A DNA stretch of 64,000 nucleotides, taken from contig NZ_CP070371.1 of NCBI RefSeq assembly GCF_016919705.1, positions 1,371,001 to 1,435,000 on the forward strand, in the 5' to 3' direction. Origin of the DNA: Paracoccus methylovorus. Its GTDB lineage: Bacteria; Pseudomonadota; Alphaproteobacteria; Rhodobacterales; Rhodobacteraceae. Position 1 is the first letter of the stretch. Each line of letters starts with the position of its first letter. Below the pieces are notes generated by a model. The model was not told the origin of the DNA. It made no database searches and saw nothing but the letters and a program-made list of their open reading frames with translations. Shown here piece by piece: positions 45,090-55,541 of this stretch. A program made the position numbers and the translations under genes.

Positions 45090-45130
45090 ATCGTGAGGTA
45101 TCATCACGATATGCTTGTGTAAACATATCG
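45090..45130. promoter_or_regulatory. Two overlapping palindromes upstream of the TonB receptor
   Basis: ATCGTGA-N7-TCACGAT (45090-45110) and CGATATG-N10-CATATCG (45107-45130) are perfect 7-base inverted repeats sharing 4 bases. On the minus strand a TTGACG -35-like element follows (45136-45141). The site is 54 bases from the receptor start, suiting a repressor. It does not match the Fur, RirA or NikR consensus as I know them. Confidence 0.6.
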
Positions 45131-45141
45131 AATCGCGTCAA

Positions 45142-45458
45142 GATGCCGCGTGACGTGATTGCCAAGTTGTTATTCCGGGAGTTGTGGGGCGTATCAGATA
45201 CTGCCGCTCCCATGGACATTCTCTTCCGTGCCGGTGCTCCAGCACCCGCTACCTTGGCGCGCCGACACCACTTGGGAATCGTCCGGCCCTATCTCCTACC
45301 CCTCCTCTGCGGCACCGCTTGCAACGCTGCTTTTGGTGCCTATCCGCCTCGCACGGTATGATGCCTTTGGCTGATATGCGTCAGCATCGGCTGTTCCGAC
45401 ATCCGCTCGAGTCGGGGGCCGTTGGATACGATCGGTCGTTTCCGAAGGTCTGCCTTGC
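45142..45458. other. Gap between receptor promoter and ctaD
   Basis: About 320 bases, with only short open frames and no recognisable gene. A 49-codon frame beginning MDILFRAGAPAPATLARRHH on the plus strand has no ribosome site. Confidence 0.5.
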
Positions 45459-47216
<1,758 letters not shown>

Positions 47217-47342
47217 CTATCGGCAAGGCCAAGGGTGGAATCGAGCCTCGCGGTGATCCGCCGGGCTGCCGCCGCGCCCTTCATACAGGCCTCGACCCGT
47301 AGCCATGTTCCCCAAGGGGCGGCAGCAGGGCATGGGCAGGCT

Positions 47343-47681
47343 TCACGCGCCATCGATCTCATCCAGAACCGCAAGCGCCTTGTTGGCATGGGCATAGGCG
47401 GCCCCGGCGCGCATCTCGGCCGCGACCCAGATCGCCTCCATGATCTGCTCGTTGGTGGCACCCTCGCGGCGGGCGCCCTTGACATGGCCCTCGATGCACC
47501 AGGGGCATTGCGTGACATGGGCCACGGCGACCGCGATCAGCTGCTTGGTGCGCTTGTCCAGCGCACCGTCGGCGAAGACCACCTTCGACAGCGCCAGAAA
47601 GGCATCGTCGATGGCTGGCGCCAGCGCGTGACGTTTCGCGCCAAGCGCGGCGCTGGCCTTGGGCATGGAGATGTCGGCCAT
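47343..47681 (-). CDS. Carboxymuconolactone decarboxylase/AhpD-like protein
   Basis: This 112-residue protein has the AhpD-type core with the redox pair CPWC followed by EGHVKGARREGATNEQI. Proteins of this family act as thiol peroxidase partners or decarboxylases; the CxxC-His arrangement favours a redox role. The gap to ctaD is about 210 bases. Confidence 0.85.
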   Translation of the reverse strand: MADISMPKASAALGAKRHALAPAIDDAFLALSKVVFADGALDKRTKQLIAVAVAHVTQCPWCIEGHVKGARREGATNEQIMEAIWVAAEMRAGAAYAHANKALAVLDEIDGA

Positions 47682-47700
47682 GGTCGTCCTCCCTTCAGGT

Positions 47701-48024
47701 TCATTCGCGCCAATAGTCGTTGGCCGCGGCGATGGTCGCGAACCAGGCCGCCGCCACGGCCGAGACGTCGATCAGGCTGGCCGCATCCTCGGCATAGCGT
47801 GACCGCTGCGCCTTCAGCATCGCGACATCGGGCTGGGTCGTCCTGACCGCCCGCCGCGCCATGACGATGGCCAGATCGAAGCCCTGCTGCGGCGTATCGA
47901 CCTGCAGGGTCGGCAGCCACGTCTCTGCCACCGCTGCGCCCGTGGCAGACTGGCCGGTCTGGGCAAGGCTGGCAGGCGGCAGCAGCGCCAGCGAGGCGGC
48001 AAGGATGCAACTGGATCGGAACAT
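47701..48024 (-). CDS. Small secreted protein of unknown function
   Basis: The protein has 107 residues: a signal peptide MFRSSCILAASLALLPPASLAQ and a mature helical region (FDLAIVMARRAVRTTQPDVA) ending AAAWFATIAAANDYWRE. I do not recognise the family. It lies 19 bases upstream of the AhpD-like gene on the same strand, so they may share a transcript. Confidence 0.55.
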   Translation of the reverse strand: MFRSSCILAASLALLPPASLAQTGQSATGAAVAETWLPTLQVDTPQQGFDLAIVMARRAVRTTQPDVAMLKAQRSRYAEDAASLIDVSAVAAAWFATIAAANDYWRE

Positions 48025-48137
48025 GGAACCTCCTCCTCGATTGGATCACATGGGGCGGGCTTCGGGGCATTGGATGCGGGGCCGGCGGCAAGCGTCGCGG
48101 GATTGCATGAATAGCGGCCCGGCTTCCAGCAGCAGGC

Positions 48138-48809
48138 TCATGCGCCCTTTTCAAAGCGCGGGAACAGCACGTTGTTTTCCAGATGGATATGCTCCATCAG
48201 GTCGGCCCGCAGCTGCGCGGTCCCGGCGTAAAGCGCCTGCCAGGTCCGGCAGGCGCCCTCGGGCACGGTATGGTCCTGCGTCAGCCGCGCCAGCTCTGCC
48301 AGGAAGGCGCCGTGATCGTCGTGATCATGCCGCATCTCGGCGATGGGGACGGCAATCCGGTCCGCCGCCTGCCGGCGCATGGCCGGGAAAAGGATCAACT
48401 CTTCCTTCTTCATATGCACCTCCAACTCGCCCCATATCCGCTGCAGCAGGTCGGCCAGGCCGCCGGGCACCTCCGGGTGGCCGGCATGGACCGCCTCGAC
48501 CTTGCGCGAAAGCGCGATCAGTTCGGGGATCTGCCGGCGATGCGCCTGGTGATAGCGGGTCTGGATATGGTCGATCAGCGCCCCGGTCTCCCGTGGCGCA
48601 TCGGGGATCGCCAGGGGATCGAGGTCGCCCAGGACCGCCTCGAGCGCGCCAAGGTCCAGCTGGCGCCGATTGGCTGCCTCTGCCAGCGGCACCTCTCCGT
48701 GGCAGCAGAAATCGATGCCGAAGCGGCGGAACACGCCGGACGCGCCGGGAAGCCGCGCGGCGATCTCGCCGACCGTCCGGTCGTGCAATGGGAATGTGGT
48801 CTGGGGCAT
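48138..48809 (-). CDS. ytfE: Iron-sulfur cluster repair di-iron protein (RIC/YtfE/ScdA)
   Basis: YtfE repairs Fe-S clusters damaged by nitric oxide. The 223-residue protein has the N-terminal ScdA domain (TVGEIAARLPGASGVFRRFG, then IDFCCHG) and a hemerythrin-like di-iron domain with His/Glu ligands in HQAHRRQIPEL, HMKKEELILFPAM, HDDHGAFL and HIHLENNVLFP. The ATG at 48809 follows GGAG at 6 bases. It is divergent from nsrR with two strong palindromes between, the classical NO-response pairing. Confidence 0.92.
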   Translation of the reverse strand: MPQTTFPLHDRTVGEIAARLPGASGVFRRFGIDFCCHGEVPLAEAANRRQLDLGALEAVLGDLDPLAIPDAPRETGALIDHIQTRYHQAHRRQIPELIALSRKVEAVHAGHPEVPGGLADLLQRIWGELEVHMKKEELILFPAMRRQAADRIAVPIAEMRHDHDDHGAFLAELARLTQDHTVPEGACRTWQALYAGTAQLRADLMEHIHLENNVLFPRFEKGA

Positions 48810-48882
48810 GGCGGTCTCCATGAGCGGGGGGTGTCTGATGGTGAGTCGGGCGCCGCGGGTCAGGAGGATGCGCGAAGCCCTT

Positions 48883-48909
48883 ATATTCGGTACTTGCAAT
48901 ACCGAATAT
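48883..48909. promoter_or_regulatory. Palindromic operator 1, probable NsrR site
   Basis: A perfect 10-base inverted repeat (ATATTCGGTA / TACCGAATAT) around a 7-base spacer lies between ytfE and nsrR. It shares the core GGTA...TACC with the second palindrome 9 bases away. Position and symmetry point to NsrR. Confidence 0.75.
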
Positions 48910-48918
48910 CCTCCCACA

Positions 48919-48943
48919 TAATCGGTATTGTCAATACCAATTA
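48919..48943. promoter_or_regulatory. Palindromic operator 2, probable NsrR site
   Basis: A 25-base near-perfect palindrome with arms TAAT-C-GGTATTG and CAATACC-A-ATTA ends 9 bases before the nsrR start and just before its ribosome site AGGAG. It probably serves autorepression. Confidence 0.75.
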
Positions 48944-48952
48944 GGAGAGCCG

Positions 48953-49390
48953 ATGCGTCTTGCGACCTTTACCGACTACGGATTGCGGGTGCTGATGCGG
49001 CTGGCGGGGGCGCCGGAAAAGCCGATCTCGACCGGGCAGATCGCCAGGGAGTTCGCCATCTCGCAGCATCACCTGGCCAAGGTGGTCAGCGACCTGGGGC
49101 TTGGCGGCTTCGTGCGGTCCGAGCGCGGCAGGTCCGGCGGGCTGCGGCTGATGCGCCCGGCGCACGAGATCACGCTGGGACAGGTGGTGCGCCATCTGGA
49201 GCGCAAGTTCGCCATCGTGGAATGTTTCCGCGCCGATGGCGGCGAATGCGTCCTGAGGCCGCGCTGCCGCCTGCGGCCGCAGCTTTCCGCCGCGCGCGAG
49301 GCGTTCATGGCCGAGTTGGACCGTACGACGCTCGAGGATTGCGCCTGGCCCGGAGCGGGTCCGGGAGGGCGCGTGGTGGCGGCCGAGTGA
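48953..49390 (+). CDS. nsrR: NO-responsive Rrf2-family repressor NsrR
   Basis: The 145-residue repressor has the Rrf2 winged helix (FTDYGLRVLMRLAGAPEKPI, SQHHLAKVVSDLGLGGFVRS) and three clustered cysteines in ECFRADGGECVLRPRCRL, which bind an NO-sensitive Fe-S cluster. It probably represses ytfE and itself through the two palindromes and may cover the following genes. Start: AGGAG 8 bases upstream. Confidence 0.92.
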   Translation: MRLATFTDYGLRVLMRLAGAPEKPISTGQIAREFAISQHHLAKVVSDLGLGGFVRSERGRSGGLRLMRPAHEITLGQVVRHLERKFAIVECFRADGGECVLRPRCRLRPQLSAAREAFMAELDRTTLEDCAWPGAGPGGRVVAAE

Positions 49391-49411
49391 GGCCGGGAAA
49401 GAGAGGCGGCG

Positions 49412-49864
49412 ATGCCTGGGATCGAATTGCAGCAAGACGGCGCCCGGATCGACGCGGCCGTCCTGGCCAGGGCATTCGGGATCAGCGCCGATGATTTGCG
49501 GCAGGGCATGCGCGACGGCACGATCACCAGCCGGTTCGAGCGCGGCGCGGGCAAGGATGCCGGCACGGTGCGGCTGATCTTCTTCTCGTCCAGCCGCCGC
49601 ATTCGGATCACCGCGGACGAAAGCGGCAGGATCCTGACCTGCGGCGCGGTGGATTTCGCCGGATCATCCGGCCCCGGAAGCCGGAGGCCGGAGGCCGGCG
49701 CGGATCACGGGGCGCCTGGAAGCGGGCGTGATCCGGGACAGGCGGCCCATATCGAGACGCTTCTCGACCTGGCGTTGCAGGGAACCTTCCCTGCCAGCGA
49801 CCCCATCGCGATCAGCATCGACGCGCCGCGCCGGACATCCCTGTTGCTAGGAAAGGCGCCATGA
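49412..49864 (+). CDS. DUF6522-like protein with a C-terminal extension
   Basis: The 150-residue protein begins with a DUF6522-like region (IDAAVLARAFGI, LRQGMRDGTITSRFERG, VRLIFFSSSRRIRITADE). A Gly/Pro-rich linker then leads to HIETLLDLALQGTFPASDPI, a motif usually found in separate small proteins; the gene may be a fusion. It starts 21 bases after nsrR, so it is probably in the same NO-responsive transcript. Function unknown. Confidence 0.65.
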   Translation: MPGIELQQDGARIDAAVLARAFGISADDLRQGMRDGTITSRFERGAGKDAGTVRLIFFSSSRRIRITADESGRILTCGAVDFAGSSGPGSRRPEAGADHGAPGSGRDPGQAAHIETLLDLALQGTFPASDPIAISIDAPRRTSLLLGKAP

Positions 49865-49897
49865 TCGTCGCTCGCCCGCACGAGGTGCCGCGCCTGA

Positions 49898-50350
49898 AGC
49901 GGCCGCGGCGCTTTCCTGGCCCGCGCCGGGGGTGCTGCGCGGATCGCAACGCTGCGCATCCATCGCCTCGATCCCGACGGCATGGCCGGCCTGCGGCGGG
50001 ATACGTTCCGCGACGATCTGGACGATTGCGGGCCGATACCGCTCGACGCGCTGATCTGGATAAAGAACAGGATCGACCCGACGCTGACTTTCCGGCGTTC
50101 GTGCCGCGAGGGCGTATGCGGGTCATGCGCCATGACGATCGATGCCACGAACTGGACCGCTTGCACCTGGGCGATAGCCGATCGGGCCAAACCTGCGACG
50201 ATCTTTCTGCTGGCCAACCTGCCAGCGATCAAGGAACTGGTGCCCGACCAGACCCATCTGCTCGCCCAATACGAAATGATCGAGCCTTGGCTGAACCCCG
50301 GCCGCGCCATCGCCGAGATCAAGAAGAAAATGATCGAGCGGCAAGGCTGA
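49898..50350 (+). pseudogene. sdhB: Broken succinate dehydrogenase iron-sulfur subunit
   Basis: SdhB-like sequence runs from about 49937 (RIATLRIHRLDPDG) through DDLDDCGPIPLDALIWIKNR and the 2Fe-2S motif SCREGVCGSCAM, to IEPWL. The frame then jumps straight to NPGRAIAEIKKKMIERQG, which is the normal C-terminus. About 110-120 residues carrying the 4Fe-4S and 3Fe-4S clusters are missing in frame. The N-terminal start is also lost: an in-frame stop is at 49895-49897 and the nearest ATG (49982) is inside the domain. The product could not work as a normal SdhB. Confidence 0.82.
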
Positions 50351-50365
50351 CACGAAGGAAGCGCC

Positions 50366-50743
50366 ATGTCTCACCGCCGTCCAAAATCACCCAACATGCA
50401 GAACTACCGGCCACAGCTGACCTCCGTCCTGTCGTTCGGGCACCGGCTTTCGGGCGTGGCGCAGAGCCTCGGCGCCCTCGGCCTCGCAGCCTGGCTGATG
50501 GCCGGCGCCTCGGGCCAGGATGCGTTCGGAAGCGCGCAGGCGCTGCTGCTGTCCGTGCCTGGCCGTATTGCGCTTTTTCTTGTAACGCTGGCGCTGTTTT
50601 ACCACCTTTGCAACGGCGTCCGGCATCTGGTCTGGGACAGTGGCCGGGGCTTCGAATTGCGCGCGATCTATGCCGGCGGATGGACGGTGGTGGGGACAAG
50701 CCTGATCCTGACGCTGGCGTTGTGGACATGGGGGCTGGCATGA
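50366..50743 (+). CDS. sdhC: Succinate dehydrogenase cytochrome b556 subunit
   Basis: The 125-residue membrane anchor has three helices. It begins with the family motif SPNMQNYRPQLTSVLSFGHR and holds the heme-ligand region HLCNGVRHLVWD. It follows the broken sdhB by 15 bases and overlaps sdhD by 4. No sdhA gene is present, so its partner subunits must come from elsewhere or the gene is a relic. Confidence 0.85.
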   Translation: MSHRRPKSPNMQNYRPQLTSVLSFGHRLSGVAQSLGALGLAAWLMAGASGQDAFGSAQALLLSVPGRIALFLVTLALFYHLCNGVRHLVWDSGRGFELRAIYAGGWTVVGTSLILTLALWTWGLA

Positions 50744-51123
50744 CGATCCGCCATATCCCGCCATTCGCACGGGCACGCGGCCTTGGAGCAGCGGGGCATG
50801 GCACGGGTCGTTGGTGGGCACAGCGGGTCTCTGCCGCGGGTCTGGTGCCGCTGGTCCGGTGGTTCGCCCTGGCGTTGGCCGGCGGCGCGGCCGCGGATCA
50901 CGCGAAGCTGGTGGCCTGGTTGGCGGCGCCGCTCAATTCCGGGCTCATGATCCTGCTGTTGATGGCCGGCTTTCATCATGCGGCGCTGGGGCTCCAGGTT
51001 CTGGCCGAGGACTACATTCATTCTGGCGCGCGGTTCGTCGCCGCGGCGGCGATCCAGCTGGCCTGCTTTGCAGGTGTCGTGTTCGGCATCGCATCGGTGC
51101 TGCGCATCGCGCCGATGGCATAG
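50740..51123 (+). CDS. sdhD: Succinate dehydrogenase membrane anchor subunit
   Basis: The 127-residue anchor has three helices and the conserved heme/quinone segment HHAALGLQVLAEDYIHSGAR. ATG 50740 overlaps the sdhC stop (ATGA). The N-terminal stretch up to about residue 25 is Arg/Gly-rich. Its reading frame is intact although sdhB is not. Confidence 0.82.
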   Translation: MTIRHIPPFARARGLGAAGHGTGRWWAQRVSAAGLVPLVRWFALALAGGAAADHAKLVAWLAAPLNSGLMILLLMAGFHHAALGLQVLAEDYIHSGARFVAAAAIQLACFAGVVFGIASVLRIAPMA

Positions 51124-51135
51124 GAAGGAGTTCAC

Positions 51136-51576
51136 GTGCTTATCCAGAAATTTCTGCCCACCGCGCGCCGGCACCTGCAATCGATCGATGTGAACGCGGC
51201 GCTTCTGCAGGCGGCAAGGCGGCTTGGCGAAGGCTGCGACATGCTGCTGGTCTGCGATGCTGCCGGCCGACTGGCAGGCGTCCTGACCAAGACCGACGTG
51301 GTGCGCCAGACAGGTCGCTGTACCGGCGCCAGCTGCACCGCACCTGTCATCGAGGCGATGACGCGCGACGTCACCACCGTGACCCCGGACGGTTGGCTGC
51401 AGGATGTCTGGGACATCATGAAGGCCCGCGGCTTCAAGAACATTCCGATCGTCGATGCAAACCGCCACCCGCTCGGCGTGCTGAATGCGCGCGATGTTCT
51501 TCAGACGCTGCTGCAGGAAGTGCGGGAGGAGGAAAACCTGCTGCATGATTATGTCATGAATATCGGCTACCGCTGA
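51136..51576 (+). CDS. CBS-domain pair protein
   Basis: The 146-residue protein is a pair of CBS domains: LLVCDAAGRLAGVLTKTDVV and IPIVDANRHPLGVLNARDVL. Such pairs sense adenosyl nucleotides or related ligands. GTG start with GGAAGGAG 5 bases before. It follows sdhD by 12 bases and may be in the nsrR transcript. No effector domain is attached, so its partner is unknown. Confidence 0.83.
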   Translation: MLIQKFLPTARRHLQSIDVNAALLQAARRLGEGCDMLLVCDAAGRLAGVLTKTDVVRQTGRCTGASCTAPVIEAMTRDVTTVTPDGWLQDVWDIMKARGFKNIPIVDANRHPLGVLNARDVLQTLLQEVREEENLLHDYVMNIGYR

Positions 51577-51954
51577 GCGGGCGCAAGGGAACGCCCATGT
51601 CTCTTGCATCGGCATGGGCCCTTCGCCGGCAATGGCGCAATGCACCCCTGCCTAGGATGTGGCCGGGCGATGATCCTTCCGCAGGCGATGCCCGCGAACA
51701 ACGCGGCCGACAGGATACCGCCTGGAGGCACCGACAACCGCTATCCCCTTGCCTTAGGCCAGCCTGTTCCCGTGCATCGGTCGCCCGGCGATGATCGCCC
51801 GCAAACCGGCGCCGGAGCAGTAATCAGCGCAGGCAGAGGCTGTAGTGTCGGCACGATAAAGTTCCCCCCGGCAATCGCCATTGCCGTCCTGACGCAGCGA
51901 CATCCAGCTACTGCCAACGCATCATTGCGTTATCAGCGGGTGTTCCTGTCCGGA
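51577..51954. other. Gap between CBS gene and siderophore ABC genes
   Basis: These 378 bases lie between convergent genes. I see no recognisable protein and no clear intrinsic terminator. Confidence 0.45.
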
Positions 51955-53742
51955 TCACGCCCGACCCGACCAGATCTTCGCCGCCTGCTGCGCCTCCCAC
52001 ATCGCGCGGTAGCGGCCCGGCCGCGCCAGCAGCGCGGAATGCGTGCCGAGTTGGACGACGCGCCCGTCATCCACGACAGCGATCTGATCCGCGCCGGCGA
52101 TGGTCGACAGCCGATGGGCGATCACGATGACCGTGCGGTCGCGCACGACGGCATCGATGGCGCGCTGAACGGCACGTTCGCTTTCGGTATCCAGTGCCGC
52201 AGTCGGCTCGTCCAGGATCAGGATCGGCGCGTCCTTCAAAAGCGCGCGCGCGATCGAGATGCGCTGACGCTCCCCTCCTGACAGGCGGCTGCCGATCTCG
52301 CCCAGGGGCGTATTCCAGCCAAGCGGAAGCCGCTCGATGAAATCGAGGCATTGCGCGGCACGGGCAGCCTCGCGGACCTCGGCCTCGGTCGCATCCGGGC
52401 GGGCCATGCGGATATTGGCCATGACGGTGTCGTTGAACAGATGCACGTCCTGGAACACCACGGACAGCATCCCGCGCAGGGCGCTTTCGGGGATCTGGCG
52501 CAGATCCGCCCCGCCGATCAGGATGCGGCCCTTCTGGGGATCGGCATGGCGCAGGATCAGTCGCGCCAGCGTGGTCTTGCCCGATCCCGAGGGGCCGACG
52601 AATGCGGTCAGGCTGCCCTCGGGGATCGTCAGATCGACATCGCGCAGGGCCGGGGCATCGGCCCCTGCATAGGCAAAGCTGGCAGCTTCGAATCTGATGC
52701 CGCAGTGTGCCGGCGTTCGCGCGGGCAATGCCTGATCCAGGGGTGAAATGGCAAGCAGCGCCTTGATCCGGTCCAAGGCTGCCTCGATCAATTCCAGGAT
52801 CGCGGTATAGAGAATGAAGGTCGCCAGCGGCTCGGACAGCCGCACCACGATCACCAGAAGCGCGGCGAGAAGCGCGAGATCCATCTCTCCCGCGACCACG
52901 AAGGCCACGCCGAGCCCAAGCATCAGGACCAGCCCGAGCTCGACAACGGTCGAGACGATGAGATTCGGCTTTTCTCCCTTGCGATGCCCGTAGATCTGGA
53001 TCTCCTCCAGCTTGCGGAACGTCCGTTCAAGCCTGCCGGCGCGCGCTCCGGCCTGCAACGCGGCGCGCAGCACGGGCAGGCCCTGCGTGTATTCCAGCAC
53101 ATCCGCATTCGCCTGCTGGTGGGCGGCGCCCAGAATGCGCTTGCCACGCCCGATCGCGGGCCGGCGCCAGCGATACAGGGGCAGGATGGCGGGAAACACC
53201 ACCAGGACCAGCAGCCCTGCGCGCCAGTCCAGCACCAGCAGCGCCAGCCCCGTCACCAGCGGCGTGACGACCGAGATGAAGATCAGGTTGAGAATGGTCA
53301 GCGTGGTCAGAAGGTTTTCATCGACGTTGTTGATGACCATCGAGTTCAGCTCGCCGGTGCGGTGGCCGTGCAGCATTTCCAGCGGCATGCGCCGCATCTG
53401 CTCGCCCAGCCGCAGCCGGACACGATGCGTGGCCGCGGCCATGCGGCCGTTGAAGTCGAAGCCCTGCGCCCACCACCTTGCCGCGGTCGCCGCGACCATG
53501 AGGATCGTGCAGATCCCCAGCCAGCGCAATGCGCCCGGCCAGTCCCTGCCGTCGAAGGCTGCGACAAGGACCGGCGCGATGGCAGCCAGCGCCAGCCCCT
53601 GCAACGCTGCGGCAAGCAAGAGGCCAAGAATGGCAGCCCGCAAGCGCGGGGCGTCCTCGCCCACGCTGTCCTGCAACTGGCGCCAGGTCTCGCGGATCGC
53701 GGTTGGGCCGGGGCGGCCGGCCGGGATGGTGCGCCCGGTCAT
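51955..53742 (-). CDS. ABC transporter with fused membrane and ATPase domains (siderophore type, YbtQ/IrtB-like)
   Basis: The half-transporter has 595 residues: six membrane helices (to about residue 320) and an ATPase with Walker [10 protein letters not shown], signature LSGGERQRISIARALL and Walker B ILILDEPTAALD. It starts within the stop of the upstream ABC gene (ATGA), so the two form a heterodimer. Pairs like this next to siderophore NRPS genes (YbtPQ, IrtAB) import ferric siderophores, although they have exporter folds. Direction here is inferred. Confidence 0.87.
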   Translation of the reverse strand: MTGRTIPAGRPGPTAIRETWRQLQDSVGEDAPRLRAAILGLLLAAALQGLALAAIAPVLVAAFDGRDWPGALRWLGICTILMVAATAARWWAQGFDFNGRMAAATHRVRLRLGEQMRRMPLEMLHGHRTGELNSMVINNVDENLLTTLTILNLIFISVVTPLVTGLALLVLDWRAGLLVLVVFPAILPLYRWRRPAIGRGKRILGAAHQQANADVLEYTQGLPVLRAALQAGARAGRLERTFRKLEEIQIYGHRKGEKPNLIVSTVVELGLVLMLGLGVAFVVAGEMDLALLAALLVIVVRLSEPLATFILYTAILELIEAALDRIKALLAISPLDQALPARTPAHCGIRFEAASFAYAGADAPALRDVDLTIPEGSLTAFVGPSGSGKTTLARLILRHADPQKGRILIGGADLRQIPESALRGMLSVVFQDVHLFNDTVMANIRMARPDATEAEVREAARAAQCLDFIERLPLGWNTPLGEIGSRLSGGERQRISIARALLKDAPILILDEPTAALDTESERAVQRAIDAVVRDRTVIVIAHRLSTIAGADQIAVVDDGRVVQLGTHSALLARPGRYRAMWEAQQAAKIWSGRA

Positions 53743-55541
53743 TCGGCGGCTCCCTTCCTCATGTATCCCAGGGTCCAGGCCTGCGCCTCGGCATGGCTGG
53801 CCCAAAGCCGTGCATAGCGCCCCGGCTGTGCCAGCAGGTCGTGGTGGCGACCCGCCTGGACAAGCCGGCCCGCATCGAAGACCAGGATCTGGTCGGCATG
53901 GACGACGCTTTGCAGGCGGTGGGTGACCGTGATCACCGTCTTGCCACGGGTGAGTTCGCCAAGCGCACGGATCAGCGCGGCCTCGTTTTCCGGATCTGCA
54001 AAGGCCGTCGCTTCGTCCAGGACAAGGACGGGCCGGTTCTGCAGGATCGCACGGGCGATGGTGATGCGCTGCCGCTGGCCGCCCGACAGCAGCGCGCCCC
54101 GCTCGCCGGCCGGCGTGTCGTAACCCTGGGGGAGCGCCGCGATGAAATCATGCGCCTGCGCGGCGCGGGCCGCGGCGATCACCTCCTCATCGGTCGCATC
54201 GGGACAACCGAGCCTGATATTCTCGGCGATGCTGTCGGAAAACAGGAAGGTATCCTGAAAGACGAAGGCCACCTGCCGCATCAGGTCGTCGGCGCCCATG
54301 TCGCGAATATCGACCCCGCCGATCAGGATGCGGCCGCCGGTCACGTCCCAGAACCGCGGGATCAGCCGCGCAACGGTGCTTTTGCCCGCGCCGGACGGCC
54401 CGACCAGCGCCGTCACGCTGCCGGGTACGGCAACGAAGCTGACATGGCGCAGCGCCTCGGTCTCGTCGGGGCCATAGCGAAAGCTCACATCGTCGAAGAC
54501 CACGCCGGAATCCGCCGGCCGGCGCGAGTGGCCCTGCGCCGGGACCGGCAACAGCGGCGCGGCCAGCACGTCATGGATGCGCGCGATCGACAGCCGCACC
54601 TTGTCGATCATGTGGCGCAGCATCATCATCGGCATGACCGATTCGGCCATTCCGGTGCATAGCAGAAGAATTGCCAGCCACCGCACCGCGTCCAGCTCGC
54701 CCTCCCGGACCTGCCAGAGCCCCAGCCACAGCACGACGGCCAGCGTCGGAAGCGGGCTGAGGATCGCCCAGGTCATGCGGACCGAACGGCCCGAGTCACG
54801 ATACCACCGCGCCAGCACCGCCAGATAGGCGTCGAGCGCCTGCTGATACCGGCCAAAGCTGGAATGGCCGGTGTCGAAATTGCGCACCACCGGCATCGCC
54901 TGCACGAACTCGACCACCGCTGCGCTGACCTTCTCGCGCGCCTCGTTGTACAGCCGCGCCATGTTGCGCCGGCGCTTCTGCGCGCCGCGCATCGACAGGA
55001 TGCCCAGGCCCAGAACCGCCAGCACCGCCAGCGCCAACCGCCAGTCGAGCCAGAACAGGATCGCCGCCGTGGCCAGCGGCGTGACATAGGCGCGGGCATA
55101 AAGCGGCGTGCTGTCGGCGACGAAGACGTGCAAGGCCTTGACGTCGTCGTGGATCACCTTGGTCAGCCCGCCGGCGCCCAGGGCCTGGATATAGCCCAGG
55201 GGAACCTCGGCCATCCGTTCGGCCAGACGGCTTCGCAGGATACGCTCCAGCCGGAAGGCAGCATAGTGGGACTGGTTGAACGCACCCAGCCGGGCCAGAT
55301 AGCTGGCGACCGTCCCCGCCAAAGCACCCAGCATCCAGACCCACGGCACCTGGCCCGGATGATCGCGCAGCGCCAGGACCGTCATCGCCAGGCAGATCAT
55401 CGTGGCAAGGACCGCCAGTCCCGAAACCGCGCCCAACCCCATCGCAAGGCGGATCTGGCGACGCACGGGTTCCATGATGGCCCAGGCCCGGTCGTCGTCA
55501 TCCCCGCGCTCGGGCCTTGCGGCATGGCTGGCAGCTCTCAT
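53739..55541 (-). CDS. ABC transporter with fused membrane and ATPase domains (siderophore type, YbtP/IrtA-like)
   Basis: The 600-residue partner has an N-terminal membrane domain and an ATPase with Walker A GPSGAGKST, signature LSGGQRQRITIARAIL and Walker B VLVLDEATAFADPEN. The second Asp/Glu after Walker B is preserved. It is co-translated with the downstream ABC gene and lies 250 bases from the carrier protein gene. The two proteins are clearly related but not near-identical. Confidence 0.87.
   Translation of the reverse strand: MRAASHAARPERGDDDDRAWAIMEPVRRQIRLAMGLGAVSGLAVLATMICLAMTVLALRDHPGQVPWVWMLGALAGTVASYLARLGAFNQSHYAAFRLERILRSRLAERMAEVPLGYIQALGAGGLTKVIHDDVKALHVFVADSTPLYARAYVTPLATAAILFWLDWRLALAVLAVLGLGILSMRGAQKRRRNMARLYNEAREKVSAAVVEFVQAMPVVRNFDTGHSSFGRYQQALDAYLAVLARWYRDSGRSVRMTWAILSPLPTLAVVLWLGLWQVREGELDAVRWLAILLLCTGMAESVMPMMMLRHMIDKVRLSIARIHDVLAAPLLPVPAQGHSRRPADSGVVFDDVSFRYGPDETEALRHVSFVAVPGSVTALVGPSGAGKSTVARLIPRFWDVTGGRILIGGVDIRDMGADDLMRQVAFVFQDTFLFSDSIAENIRLGCPDATDEEVIAAARAAQAHDFIAALPQGYDTPAGERGALLSGGQRQRITIARAILQNRPVLVLDEATAFADPENEAALIRALGELTRGKTVITVTHRLQSVVHADQILVFDAGRLVQAGRHHDLLAQPGRYARLWASHAEAQAWTLGYMRKGAAE

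Noticed and set aside
48841..48917. Longer N-terminus for YtfE up to 48917
   Set aside because: The extension runs through the operator palindrome and has no homology; the ATG at 48809 has a proper ribosome site.
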